DNA of 11,307 bases from positions 255 to 11,561 of the forward strand of contig JAGIAF010000088.1 of the NCBI GenBank assembly GCA_017745015.1. The letters are read 5' to 3'. Origin of the DNA: Bdellovibrio sp. Its GTDB lineage: Bacteria; Bdellovibrionota; Bdellovibrionia; Bdellovibrionales; Bdellovibrionaceae. Below, piece after piece: positions 1 through 6,083 of the stretch. Position numbers and translations under genes: made by a program. The notes beneath the pieces were generated by a model. The model worked only from the letters and a program-made list of their open reading frames with translations. It was not told the origin of the DNA and made no database searches. Positions within the stretch are counted from its first letter, which is position 1. The number at the start of each line of letters is the position of its first letter.

Positions 1-22
1 GCCAACTGAAAGATAAGAAACA

Positions 23-1396
23 ATGTCTGGAAAAGTATTTGTTAATAGAACTTTGAATCTAAAAAAGATTCGTTACATCGGCGTCGACATGGATCACACC
101 CTTGTCCGCTACAACAGCGAGAACTTCGAAAGACTTTCTCACACAACAATGATTGATAAACTTGTTAAGCGCGGTTACCCCGAGGCTTTGCGCAAGTTGA
201 CGTTTGACTACAACTACGCGATTCGCGGACTTGTGATCGACCGTAAAATGGGTAACTTGTTGAAACTGAATCGCTATACCGCGATCCGCGCGAGCTACCA
301 TGGTTTGAAGCCGCTTGATTTTAAAACTCATCAGAAACTTTACAAATCAACTTACATCGACTTATCGAACAATGATTATTTGGCAGTCGATACTTCATTC
401 TCTATCTCGTTGGCGAACTTAATCGCGCAAATCGTAGAGTTGAAAGACACAGATACAGCGAACAAGTACCCAGAGTACGTGCAAATCGCTGACGACGTGT
501 TGGATGCTTTGGATGAAGCTCACCGCGACGGCTCCTTGAAAGACGTCGTTAAATCAAACCTTGATCACTACATCATCAAGGACCCAGGTTTGGTGGCGGG
601 CCTAGAGAAATTCCGTCGTCACGGTAAAAAGATCTTCGTTCTGACGAACTCTGATTACCACTACACGAAATTGCTTTTGGACTATGCGATCCAGCCATTC
701 TTAAAAGAGCACAAACACTGGCAAGATCTGTTTGAAATCGTGATCACGTTTGCGTCTAAGCCTAAATTCTTCTACGAGAACCAAAAGTATCTTCGTGTGA
801 ATCCAGAAGACGGCACAATGACGAACATGGAAGGCAAGTTGACGCCAGGTATTTACCAAGGCGGAAATGCGAAGAAGTTCACCGCAGATCTTGATCTTGC
901 AGGTGATGACATTCTTTACATCGGTGACCATATCTATGGCGACATCCTTCGTTTGAAAAAGGATTGTAACTGGAGAACAGCCATGGTGATCGAAGAGCTT
1001 GATGCGGAAGTTGATAACAACCGCAAAGCGGAACCGATCAATAACGAAATTGAGACTCTGATGAAAAAGAAAGAGCCTCTTGAAGACGATTTGACGGACA
1101 TCATGACTCGTAAGATTGAAAAATCTGGCGACACGAATGAAGGCCAAATCGAAGCTCTGCAAAAAACGATTTCAGAGATCGATGCGCAAATCAGCAGCCA
1201 CATCAAAAAGCAACAGGCGCTTTACAACGGCAATTGGGGGCAATTGATGAGAGCCGGCAACGAAGAATCCTACTTCGCTTACCAGTTGGATCGCTATGCT
1301 TGCGTTTACATGGAAAAACTTGCGGATCTTTTGGAGCTGTCTCCAAGAACTTACTTCAGAGCTCCGCGCAGACCTCTAGCACATGAGATCTTCTAA
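23..1396 (+). CDS. HAD-IG family 5'-nucleotidase (cN-II-like)
   Basis: Cytosolic haloacid-dehalogenase-fold phosphatase of the HAD-IG 5'-nucleotidase family, 457 aa, expected to hydrolyse nucleoside 5'-monophosphates; the true substrate cannot be read from the sequence. HAD motif I is GVDMDHTLVRY, with nucleophile D22 and acid/base D24. Motif II is LTNSDYHYT (about 207-215). Motif IV is YIGDHIYGD, with D302 and D307 as Mg ligands. A charged, helix-prone stretch at about 325-400 (EELDAEVDNN, then EALQKTISEID) probably forms a coiled coil inserted before the conserved C-terminus (NWGQLMRAG, RAPRRPLAHE). The length fits the family. The ATG at 23 has only a weak AAGATAAG-like ribosome site, and the promoter lies outside the window. 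The next small gene starts one base after the stop. Family assignment is firm; specificity is inferred. Confidence 0.9.
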   Translation: MSGKVFVNRTLNLKKIRYIGVDMDHTLVRYNSENFERLSHTTMIDKLVKRGYPEALRKLTFDYNYAIRGLVIDRKMGNLLKLNRYTAIRASYHGLKPLDFKTHQKLYKSTYIDLSNNDYLAVDTSFSISLANLIAQIVELKDTDTANKYPEYVQIADDVLDALDEAHRDGSLKDVVKSNLDHYIIKDPGLVAGLEKFRRHGKKIFVLTNSDYHYTKLLLDYAIQPFLKEHKHWQDLFEIVITFASKPKFFYENQKYLRVNPEDGTMTNMEGKLTPGIYQGGNAKKFTADLDLAGDDILYIGDHIYGDILRLKKDCNWRTAMVIEELDAEVDNNRKAEPINNEIETLMKKKEPLEDDLTDIMTRKIEKSGDTNEGQIEALQKTISEIDAQISSHIKKQQALYNGNWGQLMRAGNEESYFAYQLDRYACVYMEKLADLLELSPRTYFRAPRRPLAHEIF

Positions 1397-1397
1397 T

Positions 1398-1606
1398 ATG
1401 AAACAGACTGTATTGTGGATTCTAGCTTGATCGTAGTGGGCTATTTCTCATTTAAAATGGGACAGAGCTCTGTGAAGTGCGCCCAGGACTCTGCGGTTGG
1501 AATGGCTGCTTCGAATGCAGCTTGTGGTGTACCAAATGCTTTACCGGCACCTCCGGTGATTCAGGCTCCGCCACCGCCGCCAGAACCGAATTCAAGTCAG
1601 AAGTAA
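1398..1606 (+). CDS. small N-anchored proline-rich protein, apparently frameshifted
   Basis: I do not recognise the family. The ATG at 1398, one base after the nucleotidase stop, reads MKQTVLWILA and then hits TGA at 1428-1430. The frame starting GTG at 1415 continues exactly where that peptide stops: LIVVGYFSFKMGQ, then SSVKCAQDSAVG, ending in a proline-rich tail (APPPPPEPNSSQK). Joined by one extra base near 1427 (GCTTTGATC instead of GCTTGATC) they give a 69-residue protein with a textbook N-terminal membrane helix (about 5-22), two cysteines and a Pro/Ala tail. The GTG at 1415 has no ribosome site, so 1415-1606 alone is an unlikely gene. Either the gene carries a one-base deletion, or the deposited sequence has an error, or a frameshift is used; no slippery heptamer is visible. 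The terminator follows directly. Confidence 0.6.
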
Positions 1607-1611
1607 AAACT

Positions 1612-1643
1612 AAAAAAGGCGCCTCTTGTGGGCGCCTTTTTTT
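1612..1643. terminator. bidirectional intrinsic terminator
   Basis: A perfect GC-rich hairpin GGCGCC (1618-1623), loop TCTTGTG, GGCGCC (1631-1636) is flanked by six A on the left and seven T on the right, so it reads as hairpin plus U-tract on both strands. It lies between the convergent ends of the small + gene (stop 1606) and the lipoprotein gene, whose TAA stop (1642-1644 on the - strand) sits inside the T-tract. Confidence 0.95.
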
Positions 1644-2307
1644 ATTTGATGATTTTATTCTCTTTTAACTTCTGACGAATATCATCGATCTTCGCGTCAG
1701 TTCCTTTTTCCAACAGATACTCTGTTACTGTTTGAATCTTCTCAAGATCCTCGTCATTAAAAAATCTGTACACTTTATCTTCTGTCCACTTGTTGTTGGA
1801 TTTATCTGCTTTCACATCGGACTGGGACTTGATCTGATTCGTTTTAACATAAACTGACATCACCATCTGAGTCAGAATTAACTTTGCTTTTTCTTCATCG
1901 TCCATGTTTGCTGTGGCCGCAGAATCTAAGTAAATGGCGCTTCTAGAGTGCCATGCAAGCGGCTTTTTATCTTCAGTTCGCATAACTGAGATAACATAAT
2001 CACCCTGCCTAGTACCACTGAGCTTGTTGATCGACCAAGTATGATCTGCAATTGCTCGCACTAAACCAAAGCTCTCAGGTTCATCCTCTTTAATATGATC
2101 AAGAATGGGTTCAATATACTTTATATAGCCTTGAGTATCCGCCACGACGATCTTATTTTTCTTAGACGCCGATGAGTCGGTACTTACCTTGGAAGCACCA
2201 GCTGGAGCTACCTTAATTGGACGAGTGCCTTGCGCGCCCTCAGTACAAGCTGACAAAAAATGCGCACAAATGGCAATCCCGATGACAGGAAATAGAAGCT
2301 TTTTCAT
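1642..2307 (-). CDS. lipoprotein of unknown function
   Basis: 221-aa protein with a clear lipoprotein signal: MKK, a hydrophobic stretch, and lipobox LSAC with acyl-accepting Cys21. The residue after the Cys is Thr, so the enterobacterial +2 Asp retention signal is absent and outer-membrane placement is plausible. The start at 2307 is chosen over an in-frame ATG at 2361 because it alone gives the signal peptide and has an excellent ribosome site (GAGGAG, 6 bases before ATG). The mature part begins with a Ser/Ala/Lys-rich linker (about 22-50) and then a mixed alpha/beta domain (KYIEPILDHI, GDYVISVMRT, SRSAIYLDSA), ending in a Lys/Glu-rich helical tail. No catalytic motif or known domain is recognised. 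It is the last gene of a run of three exported-protein genes and ends in the shared terminator. Confidence 0.8.
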   Translation of the reverse strand: MKKLLFPVIGIAICAHFLSACTEGAQGTRPIKVAPAGASKVSTDSSASKKNKIVVADTQGYIKYIEPILDHIKEDEPESFGLVRAIADHTWSINKLSGTRQGDYVISVMRTEDKKPLAWHSRSAIYLDSAATANMDDEEKAKLILTQMVMSVYVKTNQIKSQSDVKADKSNNKWTEDKVYRFFNDEDLEKIQTVTEYLLEKGTDAKIDDIRQKLKENKIIK

Positions 2308-2323
2308 TTTACACTCCTCGCTG

Positions 2324-2354
2324 TGAACCTGGATTCTTTGTATATCAAGGTTCA
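2324..2354. repeat. 7-bp inverted repeat upstream of the lipoprotein gene
   Basis: TGAACCT (2324-2330) and AGGTTCA (2348-2354) form a perfect inverted repeat with a 17-base spacer, in the 62-base gap between the secreted-protein gene and the lipoprotein gene. It could be a weak hairpin in the transcript or an operator half-site pair flanking the candidate -10 at 2339-2344. There is no T-tract, so it is not a typical terminator. It could also be chance. Confidence 0.4.
2339..2347 (-). promoter_or_regulatory. candidate extended -10 for the lipoprotein gene
   Basis: On the - strand the sequence TGATATACA gives an extended -10 (TG, one base, TATACA; 4 of 6 matches) with predicted transcription start about 25 bases before the lipoprotein ATG. 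No good -35 is present. The 62-base gap after the preceding gene, much larger than the 8-base gap upstream of that gene, makes an independent promoter plausible but unproven. Confidence 0.3.
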
Positions 2355-2369
2355 TGCCCAAGAAGCGTC

Positions 2370-2948
2370 CTATTTTGAGACAGCCGGAGCTGGCGGCGGA
2401 ATAGGCGGGAACTGACCGACTGGATAAAGAATGTTGGTCGTGTTGTTACGTTGAACAACCACGCACTCTGTAGAGATCACTTTATAACGCTCAATTGGGA
2501 AATTGTATTTTGTGACAACCCAGCCCCAGCCCGTCCAATCAATTCTTTTTTGATACCAATGACCCACTGTTTCGCGCACAGAGCGAGTTTCCAAGTGATA
2601 AGTCAAAAGAGGGAAATGGATTTTCACGTTACCGTTCGCTTCCATTTTCATTTTTGCTGGCTCATCAAAAACGCAGCCGTAATAACTATCAACACTGCGC
2701 ACGCGACCTTCAACAGTCTCGCCCACTTTTACTTCGTGATTTTTTGGAAGTCTAAATTCAAAGAACCAGTTGATAGGTGCACCGTTCGCATAAAAACTTG
2801 CCGTATTCAAAGTGATAGAGCTGTTAAACTCTATCAAGTCCGCCTGATAAGTTCCGTTTTGATTTTGATAAGTACCTTCAAAGATACTTGCATGAGCCAA
2901 TACGGGCAGAATCACAGCAGCGACAAATGCGCACAGATGCTTCTTCAT
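2370..2948 (-). CDS. secreted protein of unknown function with proline-rich tail
   Basis: 192-aa protein with a Sec signal peptide (MKKHLCAFVA..., cleavage probably after AHA at residue 20). The mature part is rich in beta-strand-like and aromatic segments (WFFEFRL, HWYQKRIDWTGWGWVV). It has two cysteines (C92 in YYGCVF, C162 in STECVV) that could form a disulfide in the periplasm, and ends in PPIPPPAPAVSK. No known domain is recognised. The start is supported by AGGAG six bases before the ATG; that ribosome site overlaps the stop of the upstream gene, suggesting translational coupling. A long antisense frame over the same bases has no comparable support. Confidence 0.8.
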   Translation of the reverse strand: MKKHLCAFVAAVILPVLAHASIFEGTYQNQNGTYQADLIEFNSSITLNTASFYANGAPINWFFEFRLPKNHEVKVGETVEGRVRSVDSYYGCVFDEPAKMKMEANGNVKIHFPLLTYHLETRSVRETVGHWYQKRIDWTGWGWVVTKYNFPIERYKVISTECVVVQRNNTTNILYPVGQFPPIPPPAPAVSK

Positions 2949-2956
2949 CTCATCTC

Positions 2957-3679
2957 CTAGTTACGGTTCAAAAGAATCAAATAATCCTTAGGACCCGTTT
3001 GCTCCATCATGGTGGAGTATTTGTTTGGTTCAAGTTTCTTGCGATAAGTTTTGCGCGCGTTATTGCGAACCATACAGCCAAAGCTGCTCGTGCCCGCGGG
3101 ATCTACGGCTCCACCATCAATACACTTCGGTTCAAATACTTCTTCCTGAGCACGAGTCACGGGAAAATTGGAAACCGACAAACTTGTAACATCCAACTTA
3201 TAATCCGCTTTCACTTTTGACACGGGATTGTTTTCAATAAGCTGTGAAGCGTAAATATTCGGAACAACTGCAGCCACGCGCAGACCCTTCTCGCGGGCCT
3301 TTTGAATGCCATCTACAAACCGAGGCATATCCTCTTTCATGGGAACATAAATACCCCCATTAAAGAGTTCTACATAGGGAAGCATGGGTTCAACAATGAT
3401 CACATCATATTTCGATCCTTGTTCTTGATTGGCTTCAAAGAAACCTCTCCACAACTCCATGTCCTCAATCTTGTTTGGAGTCACTCCTAAGATCAAAATC
3501 GGCGCGGCTTTAACTTCAGCGCGAAGCTTTTCGAAAACCTGCTGACCCATTTCTTCGGGAACCGAAACTTGAGTAAAATTGATCTTCGGCAGGGACTCAG
3601 GTCCAACCGAAAAATTCATGGAAAAATAGACACCTAGAGCGACTACGGCGACGGCGCCGACCCAGTACAAATACTTCAT
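2957..3679 (-). CDS. membrane-anchored periplasmic protein of unknown function
   Basis: 240-aa protein with one N-terminal hydrophobic helix (about 3-20, YLYWVGAVAVVALGVYF) and no clear cleavage site, so probably an inner-membrane anchor with a periplasmic domain. The domain has alternating hydrophobic strands (APILILGV at 59-66, YDVIIVEP at 91-98, GLRVAAVVPN at 132-141) that suggest an alpha/beta fold. Two cysteines near the C-terminal end (C186, C202) may pair. No enzyme motif is recognised. It is the first gene of the - strand cluster: the following secreted-protein gene begins 8 bases after its stop, with its ribosome site over the stop codon. The ATG at 3679 has no strong Shine-Dalgarno sequence, but it is the only start giving the N-terminal helix. 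Confidence 0.75.
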   Translation of the reverse strand: MKYLYWVGAVAVVALGVYFSMNFSVGPESLPKINFTQVSVPEEMGQQVFEKLRAEVKAAPILILGVTPNKIEDMELWRGFFEANQEQGSKYDVIIVEPMLPYVELFNGGIYVPMKEDMPRFVDGIQKAREKGLRVAAVVPNIYASQLIENNPVSKVKADYKLDVTSLSVSNFPVTRAQEEVFEPKCIDGGAVDPAGTSSFGCMVRNNARKTYRKKLEPNKYSTMMEQTGPKDYLILLNRN

Positions 3680-3710
3680 AGGACTATCGACCTATCACCC
3701 CTGACCCATC

Positions 3711-3740
3711 ATGGCAAGGCTCATTGTAATCTGTTAGAAT
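3711..3740 (+). promoter_or_regulatory. candidate promoter of the pan/CoA operon
   Basis: An extended -10, TGTTAGAAT (TG at 3732-3733, hexamer TAGAAT 3735-3740, 5 of 6 matches to TATAAT), has ATGGCA (3711-3716, 4 of 6) as a possible -35 at 18 bases. Predicted start is near 3747, about 54 bases before the first ATG of the operon. It lies back to back with the - strand candidate. Confidence 0.55.
3723..3728 (-). promoter_or_regulatory. candidate divergent -10 for the exported-protein cluster
   Basis: TACAAT on the - strand matches five of six -10 positions and would start transcription near 3716, about 37 bases before the ATG at 3679. No convincing -35 is present (AACTTA at 17 bases). It falls within the spacer of the opposing promoter, so the two may compete. 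Confidence 0.4.
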
Positions 3741-3800
3741 TGTGCTAAGTTGCGAACATTACAAGAGGACTTGATCCTAACAAGACAGGTACCGAAAAAT

Positions 3801-4526
3801 ATGACTGCGACGAATAAGAAATCTTCTAATTCATTTCTAATTATTGGCTCTGGCCGAGTGGCCACTCATTTAGCTCACTATTTCAATCTGTTGAATATCA
3901 GTTTTAAAACCTGGGACCGCTCTCAAGATCCACACGCGTTGCGCGTGAAAGTGGCTGAGGCAACTCACGTGCTGCTTGCGATCAGTGACAGCGCTCTGCA
4001 AGGGTTTTATCGCCAGCATCTGCAAGGTCACGATGATAAAATCGTCGTGAATTTTTCCGGTGCTCATCAGTTCGAAGGTATGGTCTCAGCACATCCGCTG
4101 ATGACATTTGGTCCTGAGCTCTACGATCTAGATTTTTACAAACAAATTCACTTCACTCTCACCGGTGTTAACTCTTTGGATGAGGCTCTGCCAGGTCTCA
4201 CAAATTCTTACTCCTGGCTCCCTTCTGCTCAGAAAGCGCTTTATCATTCATATTGTGTGATCGGTGGAAACTTTGTGACTTTGTTGATTGCAAAGATGCT
4301 CTCTGGCTTTGCGACTTTGAAGGTGCCTTCGGAAGCCGCTCATTTGTACGTTCAAAAAGTTATCGAGAACACTTTCGCAAATCCTCAAAGTGCTTTGACG
4401 GGCCCTATGGTTCGCAAAGATGCCGACACTGTAGCGGCAAACTTAAAAGCCCTTGAAAACGATCCGGCTCGTAAGATTTACGAAGCCTTTCTTGAAACCT
4501 ATTGGCCCGAGTATCCGCGAAAGTGA
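3801..4526 (+). CDS. Rossmann-fold / DUF2520 reductase, probable ketopantoate reductase (PanG-like)
   Basis: 241-aa NAD(P)-dependent reductase. The N-terminal Rossmann fold starts at FLIIGSGRVA (GxGxxA, residues 16-21). The C-terminal DUF2520 domain shows YHSYCVIGGNFVTLL (148-162) and LTGPMVRKDADTV (199-211), equivalent to the conserved TGP-R-D-T signature; SAHPLMTF (96-103) is also typical. Position decides the likely job: it heads an operon with panB, panC and panD and no canonical panE is present, so reduction of 2-dehydropantoate to pantoate is the missing step. A non-PanE reductase called PanG has been described in Francisella; membership of this protein in that class is my inference. 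The start at 3801 has only a weak AGACAGG site. In-frame TTG codons at 3750 and 3771 are possible, but the AAGAGGA near 3763 sits too close to the latter. Its stop overlaps the panB ribosome site region. Confidence 0.75.
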   Translation: MTATNKKSSNSFLIIGSGRVATHLAHYFNLLNISFKTWDRSQDPHALRVKVAEATHVLLAISDSALQGFYRQHLQGHDDKIVVNFSGAHQFEGMVSAHPLMTFGPELYDLDFYKQIHFTLTGVNSLDEALPGLTNSYSWLPSAQKALYHSYCVIGGNFVTLLIAKMLSGFATLKVPSEAAHLYVQKVIENTFANPQSALTGPMVRKDADTVAANLKALENDPARKIYEAFLETYWPEYPRK

Positions 4527-4533
4527 GGCCTTT

Positions 4534-5331
4534 ATGAAATCCGTTCTCGACTTCCAAGATAAGAAAAATAGAAAGCAAAAGATCACTATGATCACTTGCT
4601 ATGACTATACTTTCGCAACCATAGTTGCTGACAGTGACATCGACTGCCTCTTAATCGGTGATTCATTGGCCAACACCATGCACGGCTTTACCACAACTCT
4701 GAATGCCACTGTAAATATGATGGCGCTGCATACTGCGGCTGTCGCTCGTGGCGCTGGTGCGAAGAAGTTCATCGTGTCAGATATGCCCTTCATGTCCAAC
4801 CGCAAAGGTCTGACTTCAGCGATGACCAGTGCTGAAAAAATCATGAAGGCTGGTGCACACGCTGTGAAACTTGAAGGCGGTGATGAGTTCACATATAAAA
4901 TTGTGCGCCACTTAGTGAACTCTGGTGTGCCTGTGATGGGTCACTTGGGTTTAACACCACAATCTGTGCATCAGCTGGGCGGCTTTAAAGTTCAAGGCCG
5001 TGATGAAAAAGCTCAAGCGAAGATTAAAGAACAAGCTTTGCGTCTGCAAGAGGCCGGAGCTTTCTGTGTGGTCTTGGAGCTAGTTCCTTCGGTCTTAGCG
5101 GCTGAAATTTCTAAATCACTGGATATTCCAACTATTGGGATTGGCGCGGGTCCCGACACTGATGGACAAGTTTTGGTTCTGCAAGACTTGCTCGGCATGA
5201 ATCAAGGATTTAAACCAAAATTCTTGAAAACTTACTTTAACGGCTTTGATGCCATGAAAGAGGCTTTCAACACTTACCATGATGAAGTCGTCCATGGAAA
5301 GTTCCCAACTGAGAAAGAGAGCTACTCATGA
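4534..5331 (+). CDS. panB: 3-methyl-2-oxobutanoate hydroxymethyltransferase
   Basis: PanB transfers a hydroxymethyl group from 5,10-methylenetetrahydrofolate to 2-ketoisovalerate, giving ketopantoate, the first committed step of pantothenate synthesis. The 265-aa cytosolic TIM barrel has all expected motifs: ITCYDYTFA (20-28), GDSLANTMHG with metal ligands D43 and (in VSDMPF) D83, VKLEGG with K112 and E114, GHLGLTPQ (136-143), LELVP with catalytic E182, and GIGAG...DGQVLV (202-215). The start at 4534 matches the family N-terminus and has TGAGG 7 bases upstream, touching the previous stop. An in-frame ATG at 4453 would add 27 unrelated residues overlapping the reductase gene and is rejected. 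The stop overlaps the panC start as ATGA. Confidence 0.97.
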   Translation: MKSVLDFQDKKNRKQKITMITCYDYTFATIVADSDIDCLLIGDSLANTMHGFTTTLNATVNMMALHTAAVARGAGAKKFIVSDMPFMSNRKGLTSAMTSAEKIMKAGAHAVKLEGGDEFTYKIVRHLVNSGVPVMGHLGLTPQSVHQLGGFKVQGRDEKAQAKIKEQALRLQEAGAFCVVLELVPSVLAAEISKSLDIPTIGIGAGPDTDGQVLVLQDLLGMNQGFKPKFLKTYFNGFDAMKEAFNTYHDEVVHGKFPTEKESYS

Positions 5332-6083
5332 TTGAAGTTCTTCGCTCCCCTTCAGACTTCAAAGCTTGGCGCCAAAAACAAAAGGGCCAAGTTGGTTTTG
5401 TTCCCACCATGGGCGCCCTGCACTCTGGACATGAGGAACTTATTAAACGCGCTCGCTCTGAAAACGACGTAGTGGTACTTTCTATTTTCGTCAATCCCAC
5501 GCAATTCGATGATGCGGCGGACTTTGAAAAATATCCGGCAACTTGGGAGCAAGATCTCGAAATGGCAAAAGCCAATAATGTCGATGCGATTTTGTATCCG
5601 CGCTATCCTGAGATGTATCCCGATAACTATCGCTACAAAGTGACCGAGAAAGAATACTCCAATCTTTTGGATGGAGCTCATCGTCCTGGACACTTTGACG
5701 GAGTTCTTTCCGTGGTGATGAAACTCTTTAACATCGTAGCTCCGCAAAAGGCCTACTTTGGCGAAAAAGACTTTCAACAAATGACTTTGATCAAAGGCAT
5801 GGTGGAAAGCTTCTTTATGCCGATCGAAGTTGTGCCGGTAGCAACTGTTCGCGAAAGCGACGGATTAGCTAAGAGTTCACGCAATATGCGTTTAACACCT
5901 ACTGAGCGTGAGCAAGCGCCCTTGATTTATAAAACAATTACAACTGCGAAAACAGCTGAAGACGCCGCTAAGTCTCTGTCTGCAGCTGGATTCAAAGTTG
6001 ATTATGTGACTGATATTGGAAACCGCAGATACGTAGCTGCCCATCTTGGGGCTGTGAGGTTGATAGACAATGTCCAAATCTAA
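5328..6083 (+). CDS. panC: pantothenate synthetase (pantoate--beta-alanine ligase)
   Basis: PanC condenses pantoate and beta-alanine using ATP through a pantoyl-adenylate. The nucleotidyltransferase fold is clear: PTMGALHSGH (26-35) with the HxGH pair H32/H35, VNPTQF (55-60), HRPGHFDGV (118-126), FGEKDFQQ (144-151) and the KSSRN loop (182-186). At 251 aa it is about 30 residues shorter than typical PanC; the loss is in the small C-terminal domain, between VDYVTDIG and LGAVRLIDN, while the catalytic domain is complete. Its ATG overlaps the panB stop by four bases (ATGA), a sign of translational coupling, and its 3' end overlaps the coaBC start by 14 bases. Confidence 0.97.
   Translation: MIEVLRSPSDFKAWRQKQKGQVGFVPTMGALHSGHEELIKRARSENDVVVLSIFVNPTQFDDAADFEKYPATWEQDLEMAKANNVDAILYPRYPEMYPDNYRYKVTEKEYSNLLDGAHRPGHFDGVLSVVMKLFNIVAPQKAYFGEKDFQQMTLIKGMVESFFMPIEVVPVATVRESDGLAKSSRNMRLTPTEREQAPLIYKTITTAKTAEDAAKSLSAAGFKVDYVTDIGNRRYVAAHLGAVRLIDNVQI

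Noticed and set aside
701..1162. 153-codon open frame antisense to the HAD-IG nucleotidase
   Set aside because: It is fully covered by a family-typical coding region; its residues look like a reverse-frame shadow.
1415..1606. Stand-alone 63-codon gene starting GTG at 1415
   Set aside because: There is no ribosome site and the start falls in the middle of a membrane helix. It is better explained as the downstream part of the gene starting at 1398.
2308..2361. Longer N-terminus for the lipoprotein from ATG 2361
   Set aside because: It would bury the lipoprotein signal 18 residues inside the protein. The ATG at 2307 has GAGGAG at ideal spacing.
2451..2960. 169-codon open frame on the + strand opposite the secreted-protein gene
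   Set aside because: The - strand frame has a signal peptide and a strong ribosome site overlapping its neighbour's stop. The + frame has neither and no sensible composition.
4453..4533. Upstream in-frame ATG that would extend PanB by 27 residues
   Set aside because: The added residues do not match PanB and overlap the reductase gene, while the ATG at 4534 has a good ribosome site and the family N-terminus.
5352..5780. 142-codon open frame antisense to panC
   Set aside because: It lies wholly within the catalytic domain of a firmly identified panC and has no ribosome site or recognisable domain.
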